From Styela clava (taxonomy: Eukaryota; Chordata; Ascidiacea; Stolidobranchia; Styelidae): a stretch of 64,000 nt of DNA. Positions 1-11,407 of the stretch are shown here, one piece after another; positions within the stretch are counted from its first letter, which is position 1, and every line of letters begins with the position of its first letter. The stretch lies in assembly GCF_964204865.1 (NCBI RefSeq), contig NC_135251.1, positions 26,970,001-27,034,000 of the forward strand. Reading direction: 5' to 3'. The translations under genes and the position numbers were made by a program. Below the pieces are notes generated by a model, which was not told where the DNA came from, ran no database searches, and saw nothing but the letters and a program-made list of their open reading frames with translations.

Positions 1-310
1 TTTACCTTTCCCCTTAGATTACTGGACAATACCATTCAAACTTTCAACAGTTACGAAATTGAAGATAATCCTGAAATGATATTTCATTCACAATTTTTAA
101 ATGTAAACGCATCTAAACATAGCTCATTGTTAACTAAATTCTAAATTACTCGCAGGCCGATCTAATCTAACAAAATCTACATTCAATTGTAAAGTAGAAT
201 TGGACGGCGCAAAATAAAATAAACAATGAGCTCCATGACCCGATAGGGTTGGTAACGTGCCATACATATACTGCCAAGAATATGCATATACCGCCAACTA
301 GTATACATAT
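1..310. other. Unique flank left of the palindrome
   Basis: No gene, RNA or clear repeat is seen here. The similarity to the right arm stops near 311: the sequence TTGGCCAAAGAATAG is shared, but what lies further left is not. Confidence 0.5.
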
Positions 311-499
311 TTGGCCAAAGAATAGTTCACTGAAAAAAAAAAAGATTCTCAATGTCGCCTTTTGCTGCCTCACATTCTCACGTTATCACAATAAAGTGTT
401 GTGGGGCTATCTCGTGGCATCATAGATTGCAACCTATTTTATGTATGCGACTGACATTGTACGAATCGTTACGCACAAATAACATGTAAGGGCTTGTCA

Positions 500-2150
500 C
501 TAAATGATGCTGATATCACAACGAGAACCGAACCGAAGAGTTATCGATTGGAAGTCAGGAGATCCCCAAAACAGAAACGCGGTTTCGATTCACCTGCTCT
601 TACTTCATAGCGACCCCGTGTGTATTCAAACATAGCCTAGCGATATTTTGGTGCGGAATTTTGCAACCCTGAACCGGATAGAGGGATATGGAAATTGCTT
701 AAGGAGTAATTACGAGAATATCGATCAGAGACCGAAGACTTATCGATCGAAAGTTAGGGGATCCCAAAACAGAAACTGCGGTTTCGATTCGAAAAATTCT
801 GCGAACCCTAACTGGATTGTTTTGATTAGTTTTCAGCCAATATCAAAAATGTAGGAAACAATAGCCAACTCCCCATGTCGTCGTCGAAATACTACTCGAG
901 GAAATACTTTTATGAAGAATTCTACAAATCCGAACTGAATTGTTTCGATTAGTTTCCAGCCAATAGCCTATTCACCAATCCTATATTTTGTGTCAAATAC
1001 AACGGCGCTAACCCGGGTTGCGACGACTATTCAAACACAGCCTAGCGATATTTTGGTGAGGAATTCTGCAACTCCGAACCTGATAGAGGGATATGGACAT
1101 TGCTTGAACTTTAACGAGTAATTATAAGTAACGAGATACGATCTCGCGGCGTGTATCCTTCGCTCTGACTCAATAGGGTGGAAAATTTCTCGAAGGAAAC
1201 TTGCGCATCGCGACGACGTCAAAGTAACAAGAGAGATATGGACAATGCTTAAAGATTAATCACGAGATACGATCTAGCGGTGTGTATCCTTCGCTCTGAC
1301 TCACTAGTGTGAAAACTTGCGCATCGGACACGCACACACACATTCAGTGCGTCGAAAATCTCTCGCTCTGCAAATATCCAGATCTCTTCACTAATTAATT
1401 AATAACTCACTAATTATACGACATAAATAGGCTTCTGGTCCGAGATATGATGAATGCACATGCAAAATTTGGAGCAGATTCAACCACGCCTTCGTGAGAT
1501 ATCGCGTGCATCTAACAGACAAACAGACAGACAGACAGACAAATACCTATCAACATACTTACCGATTAAAATCGATAAGTAATAAGTAACGAGATACGAT
1601 CTCGCGGCGTGTATTTTTCGCTTTGACTCAATAGCGTGGAAAATTTCTCAAAGGAAACTTGCGCATCGCGGCGACGTCAAAGTTACAAGAGGGATATGGA
1701 CAATGCTTCAAAGATTAATCACGAGATACGATCTAGCGTTATGTATCCTTCGCTCTGACCAAAGTGGCTATAAAGTTATACTGTTATAGTCACTTTGGCT
1801 CTGACTCACTAGCGTGAAAACTTGCGCATCGCACACACACACACTCAGCGCGTCTCAAAAATCTCTCGCTTCGCAAAAACCGTTCTCTAGATTTGCAAAA
1901 ATCCAGATCTTTTCATCACTAATTAATTAATAACTCGCTAATTATACGACATAATTCATCCAAAATCAATAGGCTTCTGATCCGAGCTATGATGAATGAA
2001 GGTGCAAAATTTGGAGCAGATTTAACCTCGCTTTCGTGAGGTATCGCGTAACATACGAAAGTGTCTAACAGACAGACAGACAAATACCTATCAACATACT
2101 TACCGATCAAGATCGATAAGTAACGATCAAGATCGATCAGTAACAACTTT
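500..2150 (+). repeat. Cluster of dispersed repeat units
   Basis: Several related units occur here. One carries TAACGAGATACGATCTCGCG followed by TCCTTCGCTCTGACTCA and is seen near 1130, 1255, 1590 and 1720. Another runs from an ATTAATTAATAACTC motif through a run of CAGA/GACA tetranucleotides to ATCAACATACTTACCGAT, near 1385-1570 and 1915-2130. The second type recurs at 14645-14850 and, inverted, at 20750-21000 and 21300-21530. Short ORFs in it are repeat noise. I could not assign the unit to a named transposon class, and no coding domain is visible. Confidence 0.7.
1760..1798. repeat. 39-bp hairpin insertion flanked by 7-bp repeats
   Basis: A near-palindrome (CAAAGTGGCTATAAAG ... TATAGTCACTTTGG) lies between two copies of CTCTGAC, at 1753-1759 and 1799-1805. 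Neighbouring copies of the same repeat lack it and read CTCTGACTCAC directly. The right arm has the inverted counterpart near 21088-21140, so it predates the inverted duplication. The size suggests a foldback insertion or a templated repair product. Confidence 0.65.
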
Positions 2151-2209
2151 GTTCTTGGTTGGTGCCAAATTTAAGTCTACAAAATGGACAATTTTCAAAT
2201 TCAAATATT

Positions 2210-3335
2210 AAAAAATTTTCCTAAAATCAAAGAATCTATTATCTCGAATATAATAAACCTCAATTATGTTTGAATATTCAATTCGTTTTGGACATCCTTT
2301 CCTTTTCATCAACTGCTTATACTATACTAAAGCGATATGCACGTCAGCTTTGCATTTTACTTTTGCGTTAAATTTAGAGTGCTCCTGAAGTATGTGCACC
2401 AAGATATCGAATAACATGAACCCTAACCTGGTACACATACTATTTTCAGGTTGTGCGCCATCTTGGTGCACATACTTCAGGAGGTCCAAATTTAGAGCCT
2501 GATGGCTTGATGTGGATTTCGTTCTGGGAAGAATGAAGTTGTTTCGGCGATTACACAATTGATATAAGTGGAAATAATTGTTTTTGACTGATATTATTGT
2601 ATTGTACGTTGTAGCGCATGAATAGGGTACTATGTTTACGGATGGTCTTCGTTTCGTTGTTCTAGCACGTGAATTTGATTCTATGCTGTGTTTGAGATTA
2701 AATGCTAATTCTTGAATATATGATCTGATTGTTGGTGTGGAGGTTTGGGAAGTAAGGTGCCTCCATACTAATAAATATAGTTGCCATCAACACGGATAAC
2801 TATAACAGGGATATTATGTCACTAGTTGAAAACAACACACCGTATTTTAGGTGGTAGTCCCTGTAATATTTTAGTTAATGTGAACATGCGAGAATAATTC
2901 CTAAAACCTCATCCTCTAAAACGTAAAATACTTTCATATATACCCTAAATTAATTTTCAGTACGATTTGTCTGGTTCTAGAGATTATCTATATCTATTAT
3001 CTCGGTCCGCATATTCTGAGTGCACTGCACACCTTGTTAGCTCGCTCGAGTCAACATTAAATATGGCCAATTATTATTAGTATTGAACCATTTCTTATCA
3101 CCTGGCATCAGTCAAAATTATCATCATTGTATCTAATGAAGCATTAGCCATTCTGATAATGCGCTATATAAACATTTATTGATTAGAAAGTTAGCATATG
3201 ACTGAGTAACTGGAGATATAGTGATATAGAGAATGCAGATAATGAAAATTCAATATTTGTTCAATATTTTGTGAGTATCTGTACATATAATTATCAGTAG
3301 AAATTTATAGTGATATAAAATAATCTATCCATTAT
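2210..3335. mobile_element. About 1.1-kb insertion present only in the left arm
   Basis: The right arm runs straight across this point (CAAATATT then TTTGACATGG near 20680-20700), whereas the left arm carries about 1.1 kb between the same flanks. No long ORF or clear terminal inverted repeats are visible. A 23-bp perfect inverted repeat lies inside at 2383-2405 and 2460-2482. The insertion could be a non-autonomous element, or ancestral sequence deleted from the right arm. Confidence 0.6.
2383..2482. repeat. 23-bp perfect inverted repeat with 54-bp spacer
   Basis: TCCTGAAGTATGTGCACCAA at 2383 is mirrored at the 2460-2482 arm, which reads ATCTTGGTGCACATACTTCA. The spacer holds a partial third copy (TGGTACACATACT). 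A transcript could fold into a strong stem-loop. It may be the core of a foldback element or a small structured RNA; nothing proves expression. Confidence 0.7.
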
Positions 3336-3731
3336 ATTTGACATGGCTTTTATGCCCTGGTTTGAAAAAAATCATTACCATATAAATCACACCCAAAAAA
3401 AAATAAAAAGGGGTCGTGTAACACTCGTGTTATGCCCCTGAGAAACTTCCAAAATATTGGGTAATTTGTGTAATAATTCCTTCTACCGTTTTTATCTTAC
3501 AGGTCAATCAATTTGTAAAATAAAGTTCAAATCAGATGTGATCAAGGTAAACTGTTTATACGTTACATCAAAATTCAATACATTGCGCCACTTTCCTATA
3601 GTTTCAGATGAAGCTAATTTAAGTCAATAATAAATTGTTGAGTTCTTTGTAATTTTTACATTTAAATAGGCATGTAAAAGATTCACTCTACATCCAAACT
3701 ATAGTTAATGTTCGACAATTATTTCGGAGCT

Positions 3732-3948
3732 TTATTTTTCTGGATTCTGGATGGGAAACTCAGGGATAATGATTATTTTGCCATCACGTTGTAAGATAAT
3801 TCCCATAATCTCTAAATCCCAAGATGCCGAGCCTGCTTCAGTTACAGAGAAACCAAGCTCTCCATTGTCGTCTGGAACAACTACATACTGGCTATTCGCG
3901 GTACACTGTAGACTAACTCCACCTCCATAGCTATTGAGTTTGAAATTT
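3732..3948 (-). CDS. Exon 4: second B-type module and stop
   Basis: The acceptor is TTTCAG. The exon encodes NFKLNSYGGGVSLQ, ANSQYVVVPDDNGELGF and SWDLEIMG before the stop. The stop lies inside an AATAAA signal at 3731-3736 (complement), so the 3' UTR may be very short. Confidence 0.75.
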
Positions 3949-6900
3949 CTGAAAAAAAAAAAATGAAAATAAATTCGAAAACATTATTAATTACAGTAAT
4001 CAACAATACAATATTTGCAAAATCTATACCTCATAATAAAAATGTTCAAAGAATGAACTTAAATTATAATATATATATATGTTTGTTATAAGTGAGAATT
4101 TATTCAATTTTTATTCAGGTTACACTTTACCTTAAAATCTGTCGCATTACTAATATCTCAACCATTGGTTGTAATGGTGACCGATGACTAACATATTTTT
4201 GAGTTATAAACGCTTGATCTAAATTCTAAACGTACGGATGAGAATTCCTTGACTGATTAAAACTTTGAATGTTGAGCAAACAGCAAATCAATTCACTGGT
4301 ATGTGAGATGTATTGCAATGGAATCAAGTATTCATTCCCACCCTTTTAATAACTATGATATTATTATATTGCGTAATGATTTGCTTTAAAGGCGGTCCAT
4401 GCAGAATCACAAACGTCTTTGTCTCTATTAATACTAGTACCAAGCAAAAAATGATGATTGATTGTTGGGCGATTACCCCTTGTATTTTTTAGCATTGACG
4501 CGTACGGAAGGACAAACGAAAATCAAGACCTTTTTTACGCTTAGATGCAAAGTCTTTAGGCCATTATAAGTTATAATTCCCACATCCATCCAGTAATATG
4601 CTAAACCTAAAAGCTTCAAATTTTCATCACTACTTGTATATATTCTTCTATTATATCCTGCGTCCAAAAGTTGCAAGTAAATTGGATTGTAAGCACACAA
4701 TTGAGCTTATCAATCAAGTCCATTTAGGATATGGTTCCTTGTTCTATTTATTTCTCACGCTGCCACTGTTCCAAATTTCAGAGCATCATTGGCCTTTAAA
4801 GTTGGAGTCGCAAACTGAAATTTCCCATCGTCAGTCCAGTTCACAGTCCAATCCTGATCTCCACTGAGCTGTTGGGTTTGAATTGGATCATTCAGTTTCG
4901 CTCCAACACTCACCCATTTCTGAGAACTGTACACTTGGTGAATTTGAATCATGAAAGTAGCAATTTTTCTGAAGAAAATATAAAAACTCTGAATTTGTAA
5001 TCAGGTGAAAACAATTTTCATCTATGCAAGAGTTTTTTCTCAAAATGTCCTGAATGATGTTTACGCTGAAGCGCATGCAGGTGAGATAGGATTTAAACCA
5101 GATATTTAAATATATGTATAAATGCGTAGGCACGAATTAATGATGAAATTAAAATTTTCGAATTTGTTCTTAGCACATCGGTAACAGTTCCATAAAATCA
5201 CATTTCAAGTTAGACAGTAAAATAGAGCGTGATAATAAACTCATTTCGTGAACAAATGATCGTAATCTTCACCATTTCGTCCAATAAAGAATCAACTAAT
5301 TTGCAGTATAAAAATAACCACACCTAGACAAATAGTCGTTGATAGTTGTGATTTGGATTTGGAAGCGGAAAACCAAATTTTCTCCTCAAATAATCAATAT
5401 ACATTGTGCAGTGCAGATGACAGACTGCCAAGAATTATTTTAAATTATAAGAAACCAATTGGGTAATTTCAATATTCAAGCACAACTACACAAGGCCTTA
5501 GACTTAAATGAAATAATTTTGGACAAATTAGCGCAAACATAATCCTACAAATAGTTAAAAATGAATACTAACAAATCAATCATTTCAAACGAAGGTGAAA
5601 GGAACCAGTGCATTGCAAAGGTTGGGCTCGCGGTTGTCACCATTTCCAACTTTCCTTCGTTATTGTACAGATATCTGTTTGTGGTCTTTTCAGCCCGCAG
5701 AAACAGCCCTCGATCAGGTTGAAGAAGCATCGAAAAATATCTTTAAAACATAAACCTAGTCAAGTCGTATCTCAATTGATATTGATGGTGATATATCAAT
5801 TCCAAGGAGTAGACTGCATACCGCATACACTGCAGTTTTGACATGTGCACTATACAGTCAGTCGAGATCTGGATTCAGAGTCGATTTTCTCAATTCGTGG
5901 TTGAGAGGCAAAAGAAGACTATAGATCTTCCATGTTCCAGTGACTATAGTACTTGGGAGACGAAGCCTCTTCCCCCGTTAACAGCAGCGTTCTTTCAGAC
6001 TTTAGTAACAACAATATTGGCAACGTAGATTAGATAATATATCGTCACGCTAATAACCGAATTGCGTAAGTCATTTTTGGCGATTTTGAGTTTTTTATAA
6101 AATTGGTATTTATGTAATGCTGCGCACCTGTCTGTTAACTCAGATTTTATTTCAGGAATTCCGAAACCCATGAAAATGGAGATTTAGTATGACATGCACA
6201 TTTGTGCAATTGTTTCGTCATAATGAATTATCATTGTTACCACATGACCATTGTGACGTCACAAAGGTCAAATACCCTCTGCGAAGTATTTTTGAGTTTT
6301 TGCATCTCGGATTCTAGTTTAGCGCGTATTAATTTAAATTTATACTACAGTATAGGAAGACGTGCACTTGTGATATTCACTGTCCGAGTCCAATTCAACT
6401 TGGTTGGCTTTTATATTGGATGCATGGCTGTTTATTCTTTATATTTAATCTTAGTCTTATTTCGGTGGGTGTGCAGAACGTGTTATATTGATGAAATATA
6501 TATTTTTAAACATAAAAAATAATGTAATTGAAACTGATTAGCTATTTTGGGGATTAGACATTGTAGATACTGAAAATTACATTCGATTTTGGAATGTTTA
6601 GTTTTCAGGACTGGTGCATATAGTAAAGTTGCAAAATTGCGCATGTCCCCAAGTCATAGACACATTTCTGCCTAAGTCACAGTGCGTCGTTATGACGTCA
6701 CTTAAACGCGTCATACAAATTACCTTAAATCCGGCTACGATCAAAAAATTGAACCATGACAAATTATTGACTCTCAATGGCATAACAATATCATTAGGAA
6801 GTTTTTTACGTTTTTCTCAAAACTGCTAAAAATGACTTACGCAATTCGGTTATTAGCGTGACGATATGTTTGTTTTTTCCATATAATCCTCCCATTCAAC

Positions 6901-7870
6901 AATGGTCTAACGTTTTTGATTTGGTCGCAAAAAGTTAGTGAAGCGTTTGAAGAAAGTGCAAAAGTGCAAGTTACCATCTCAATAAATGTATTTCAATTAC
7001 TATAACAATTTTTTGACTGTATTCTTCATCACTAAATAAAACTGTTATTCCAATGGGCTTTAGATTAGCTCATTTCCGCAAATTCTCTGCGTCAGATCTT
7101 TAGGCTATTATTTTGGCAATAACAATGCGAAACTGCATGATCACGATTTTGCATGAAATAGCGTTTTCGTGTACTTGAACCAGACGGTGGAAATATTATA
7201 ACATTAATAATTAATTTCGATCATTGCAATGAGTCAATATTATTATTTTTTTACATTGGTCAATTTTACATTCAACGTCTTAGATGGTGAATATGCTTTA
7301 TGAGAAAAAAGTGTAAACATGTATTTTTCATCAGTAGATGTTATCGCAACCATACAACTACATTATTGATATTTGCAGAGTATATCAATAAATATCAAAT
7401 TTATCTCCTCACCTCCCCTTCCCGTTATTGTCCGAAATATCGTTATCATATTCAAGCGTAACATCGTTGTTTGTTTCGTTGAACGTGACGTACATTTTCT
7501 TATTATTCTCTGACATAATATGAAAACTCCACAACAATTTATCGTTATATCTCTCCAATCTCCAGCCTTCAGCACCTTCGGGACTTAGTTGGACAGGAAT
7601 ATTGTCATGTAAAGATCGGTTGCTGGAAATCCATTTTTGGCCTTCCTTGTCCGCTAATTCAAATTCAACAATATTCTGGCAATCATGATTTTGCGTCTTC
7701 TTGGATTTTATGGGATCGCATCCACAAAATTTCGACATTATTTTATTATTGTATTTCTTGAAAAATAAAATGAAAATGGTTAAAGTGGAATATCCGGTTC
7801 CAATAGCAAATATACAAATGTACATGTTTTGTCGATACGGCACTGACAACGCATGCAATACCAATTTCAC
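3732..7870 (-). CDS. Putative membrane-anchored double trefoil-like protein, intact left copy
   Basis: Four exons on the minus strand (7870-7413, 5740-5573, 4968-4759, 3948-3732) join through GT-AG introns, all in phase 2, into 350 codons ending in TAA. Residues 16-37 form a single hydrophobic segment near the N-terminus, suggesting a type II membrane anchor or uncleaved signal. The rest is two similar halves. Exons 1 and 3 share a QKW(I/V)S ... W module; exons 2 and 4 share a module with a Gly-rich strand pattern (LLQPDRGLFLRAE; KLNSYGGGVSLQ), then NNEGKLEM or DDNGELGF, and an aromatic end. The pattern resembles beta-trefoil/fascin-like repeats, but this is pattern reading and I recognise no named family. 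A later start at Met 45 (7738) is possible. AATAAA overlaps the stop codon. The paralogue in the right arm is broken, while this copy has no internal stop. Confidence 0.7.
4759..4968 (-). CDS. Exon 3: second A-type module
   Basis: This 210-bp exon has acceptor TTTTCTTCAG and donor GTGAGA. It contains QKWVSVGAKLNDP and QDWTVNWTDDGKFQF, which align with exon 1. The matching right-arm exon has an 8-bp insertion after AAATGGGT. Confidence 0.75.
5573..5740 (-). CDS. Exon 2: first B-type module
   Basis: This 168-bp exon has acceptor TTTTAAAG and donor GTTAGT. It encodes MLLQPDRGLFLRAEKTTNRY, then a NNEGKLEM turn and an MHWF end. It has the same length in the right arm, and a diverged paralogue sits at 14061-14232. 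Confidence 0.75.
6039..6867. mobile_element. Mariner-like MITE with long terminal inverted repeats
   Basis: The ends are near-perfect inverted repeats of about 37 bp (ATATCGTCACGCTAATAACC at the left end, its complement at the right), with TA/AT-rich target bases. The homologous place in the right arm (near 18000-18015) is empty. It lies in intron 1 of the trefoil-like gene. No transposase ORF is present; ORFs at 6202-6522 and 6614-6829 have no recognisable domain. A Tc1/mariner-type TA target fits best. Confidence 0.8.
7413..7870 (-). CDS. Exon 1: membrane segment plus first A-type module
   Basis: It encodes residues 1-152 and two bases of the next codon. The hydrophobic stretch is followed by a Cys-containing SKFCGCD segment, then QKWISSNRSLHDN and the GWRLERYNDKLLWSF stretch. 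The donor is GGGAG|GTGAGG. The counterpart in the right arm is 17155-17480. Confidence 0.75.
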
Positions 7871-8312
7871 GATTCTTGTTCTGAAGTTTTTTATTCAAGT
7901 ATTTTCAATTTTTATTAATCCAAAAGTCCCTCGAGTCATTGAAAAAATTTCAAATTCAATGCGGAATAGTTCGATTTGAAATATATGGATTATGTGAGTC
8001 ATTGTAGCAATTTATATTTTTTCTTGGTACGAACAGGAAAGACCGGTGACGGTGTGGTGACTAATAACGCATTATAGTTCAAAATTTGCATTGTCTGGGA
8101 TCATACTTATATTATTTTCAATTTTCTCAGTAACTACATGGTCTTGTACTGAATACATGTAACCATCACGTTTCTTTATTTTTTGCATCTTCCTTTTGAA
8201 AAATGATCTCGCACAAAATTGCTCTGGTAGGTGTTATCTGTAGAATTATTTTCATTCATTTTTTACTATATGCACCACACAGAACTAGCAAAACATTTTT
8301 CTGCTAACTAAC

Positions 8313-9040
8313 CTATTTTTTGCGCAAAAGTAAATCATGAATGAATCGCAATAAAAAGATGCCACTAATAAATATTTTTAGACATTCTCTTACCATTTTC
8401 TTATATTCATTTTGGTTGATTTCATGCAAAACAGCCATTAATTGTTGCATTTTGCGATTGCAGTCAGTAGTTGAATTATCATTGCGCTTTATAGACAAAT
8501 TATTATAGAACGTTCGCACATTATTTTTCATTCATTGGTCATTTCAATTCCGAAAAGCTTGTGTTTCTTATACTAAAACGAAAACTGAAAGTACAATCTG
8601 AAAGTACAATCTTAGCTCCTTTTATCTCAACTATTCGCTTTTCTCTTTACAGAATATTTCCTTATGCACGTATTGAAACCAACGTCAATCAGTTCCGTTG
8701 GACTCAAGCGCCGGGAAAGACTCATTGACTCCCAATTTGAAGGAAAAAGGCACATCTAGTAGAAAAATTGACGATAATTGTGTAATAAACTTGCCGATGC
8801 CCATTTATGGATATTCTGTGACGAATATTTATTGATACAAGTCTCACAAACTCCAGAAAATCGAGTATTTTAACTCAATCGTGCTTTACATTTTCCAGTA
8901 AAAATCCTGTATTTGCCCAATGTCATTTTAAACTATGATACAAATGACATGGAATACAACATATATTTCAGTGGAAGAAGTTCGTCACATTTCGATACAA
9001 AACTTTCGGCAGACTGCCGGGTTCAAAATTGACAATAACT
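8313..9040 (-). other. Conserved segment upstream of the trefoil-like gene
   Basis: This stretch is conserved in both palindrome arms (right counterpart about 15830-16640) and again in the tandem copy at 11640-12240. It contains a 72-codon minus-strand ORF (8313-8531) preserved only in part in the right arm. It may hold a promoter or a first non-coding exon. No gene can be supported. Confidence 0.4.
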
Positions 9041-9772
9041 TGCGCAACATAAAGTTACTCGGCCGAAATCTCACCGAAGGAACTTATGTTTATTTTCTGT
9101 GTTGCATGTAATAGCAACGATTAATCTTTTATTAATAGGATTGCCACGATGCAACTCTTGAAGAAAATCGAAGACTTTATTTGAGCGCTTCAAACTAAAT
9201 TATTTCATAACCACGGACTGAAGAATATTATATATAAATCATAACGATGTATGCGGTGAAAAAATGTAATGTTTTTTACGGTTTAGATAAATTTTATCAT
9301 GGTATTAATTAAATACGGGAATAAATCTTGTGAACATACAATGTTAATAAAATTCACGAGAGAGCTATTAAAGTAAAATTATTGTGTTAGATACCGAGGA
9401 ATGGGAAAATTTGAAGACGAGAGAAAACTTTTTCAAAACTAACTTTTACAAAATCTCATTTCCTAGTACACGACTTTGGCATTCATTTATCGATTCAAAC
9501 ATTTGTTGTTAGTTTCACATTAGCGTACTTTCCATCGCCTGTTTTATTTCAAGTTTCATTATCAGCGACGTAAGGAATGAGATTCAATAACTGAAGATAC
9601 CACATTCTCCCAATATAACTTGTGGTTTTCCAGTACACTCGTTCTACAGGGTAATAATGCCACGGGACATTTCTTAGTTGAGTAAACACTAAGATATGCG
9701 ATCATAAAGATTACGTCATGACTAATAACTCCGTTTGTTAATGCTTTTTACTTCCGTACCAACAGTGTAGAC

Positions 9773-10796
9773 CAGTGGTCGGCAACCTTTGTTAAGTGAC
9801 GGACCGGTAAAGCTTGACCAAACTTTTGGCGGGCCACCTTTATACGAACGAACTAGGCCTATCCAATAAATTATACGCATTAGGAAATATTTCCGCCTTC
9901 GAACAATCGCTACCGTAATTAAACTTCAAATTATGGCGCATTCGCATTGCTACCCTTCTATTGCTGTGTTGAAAGTCTGTCCCAATGAGATGTATAGGTG
10001 GCGTTTTATTATTCAACAATACATTGTTTTTATGTACTTAATGTACTTATTATCAATGTGAAAGATGATGTTTTAGGGCATCTCGTCGTCCAAATGATGA
10101 TATGACAAGCGAGTACGAAATTTAATCTAAGTTTAATGCATTTTAGATAAAGCTGCTCAAGGCCATATGTTCTTTCGAACGTGCACATTACACGTTTTGC
10201 ACTGTCGCACAGATGAGCTGTGGCGCAGTCCCGGGGTCGAATTTTCAACGACTCGTTTCGTAACGAGTTTAACATTGAAACCCTTAACAGCTGCGATACT
10301 GACTGGGCATATCGAGCAAACCGGTTTTGGAATGCGCAAGAAAGAATAATATTTTTCGTTCAAGCACTTTGAAATGCTCGACCCGTGTTGCTCCGTTTTC
10401 CAGACATTTTCAAATTTTAAAAATCAAAATTAACTCGAACGACATACAACTGACGCTACTTGTTACATGAGAAGCGCCGTACATCAGCGCTTGTCACCAC
10501 ATAAATCCGTGTAGAGACAATAATAAATTTGGGATTAATTTTTGTTTTATTTATTAAATCGGGTCGGGTCGTTCAAGGGCCGAAACAAATTAGCTGGCGG
10601 GCCGCATTTTTTCCGACCCCTGGAGTTGTGTTTGTCTGGTTTCCTGTGGTATGCTGTTTTTTAGTCGTAGCGTTTGTGGTTAGATTGTAGAGGTTTTATT
10701 AAGGCATTGTCCGCTTTTGTGTCACCTCTTTGCGGACCAGCAGTAACCTTTCCGCGGACCGGTGATGGGCCGCGGCCCGGTGGTTGCCGACCACTG
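9773..10796. mobile_element. Non-autonomous hAT element with 8-bp target duplication
   Basis: The ends are CAGTGGTCGGCAACC and its inverse GGTTGCCGACCACTG. They are flanked by the direct repeat GTGTAGAC at 9765-9772 and 10797-10804. The tandem copy has a single GTGTAGAC here. The element is 1024 bp and no transposase domain is seen; the ORFs near 10030-10363 are short and overlap on both strands. Insertion came after the tandem duplication. Confidence 0.9.
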
Positions 10797-11159
10797 GTGT
10801 AGACTATTTTTGTGCATCGTAAAATTGATATTATATTTCAATTCCTATTATATATATTGCAATTTTACTTGTTACAAATTTTGAACTCATTATGCATTCT
10901 TCTCGGTGGTAGACACATGCGTGAATACTTTCAAAACCAAATAACCAAGCAAGTACATTACAAAAGGTAATTTCGCGATACCGGGCTTCTATGTAAATTG
11001 GGCTAGACAAAAACGGATTGTTTCGCGAATAAAATGCTGAGATGATGCATATTTACACCAACTAAATTTCGGTAACATGCAGTTTGCACGAATCAATTTT
11101 GATAAGTATTTTAAGAATTCAAATATATATACGTACTGTTTGCGGTATGCACTGCCTAC

Positions 11160-11400
11160 CATAATTTATTCAATTTCAATAAAAATTGTTGTATTTTGTT
11201 TTGATCGACGTCAAGTTGAAATACAGACTCGCATAAACACGTCGAGGCGAAGGGCTTCTTCCGGGCATTGAGTGCGCTACTCTTAACGACTCTTACTGAC
11301 GTTAATAACTTTCATAGCATCCTGTACAAATGCATTTAGATCAGGAGAATTTTTACCTACTAGGGCCTTCGATAAATAATACAGTGGTGGAAATTAATAG
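11160..11400 (-). pseudogene. hAT (ZBED5/FAM200-like) transposase relic, copy 1
   Basis: This is the unit-1 counterpart of 13333-13590. It carries the same reading on the minus strand with extra indels. It is only a fragment, with no zinc finger and no dimerisation domain. Confidence 0.6.
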
Positions 11401-11407
11401 GTGTATG

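Larger units (their letters stand above)
311..9040 (+). repeat. Left arm of a large imperfect palindrome
   Basis: This segment is the inverted counterpart of about 15830-22597. Matching landmarks on opposite strands include 1031-1222 with 21684-21875, 1919-2146 with 20751-20978, 5573-5740 with 18303-18470 and 7413-7738 with 17155-17480. Paired coordinates sum to a nearly constant value within blocks (22906, then about 24045-24060, then about 24893). The jumps are explained by insertions found only in this arm, at about 2210-3335 and 6039-6867. Exons, introns and flanks are all duplicated, so this was a genomic event and not retroposition. The arms differ by many substitutions and indels, which argues against an assembly artefact. 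Confidence 0.9.

Noticed and set aside
167..373. 68-codon minus ORF with hydrophobic stretch
   Set aside because: It straddles the palindrome boundary and is not kept in the right arm.
1031..1222. 63-codon ORF conserved in both arms (21684-21875)
   Set aside because: Conservation follows from the recent inverted duplication of a dispersed repeat and not from coding constraint.
6202..6522. 106-codon ORF inside the MITE
   Set aside because: No recognisable domain; it lies in a non-autonomous element missing from the other arm.
10167..10349. tRNA-like words (GTGGCGCAGTCCC, GGGGTCGAATTTT) in the hAT MITE
   Set aside because: The spacing and flanks do not allow a tRNA fold or a SINE head.
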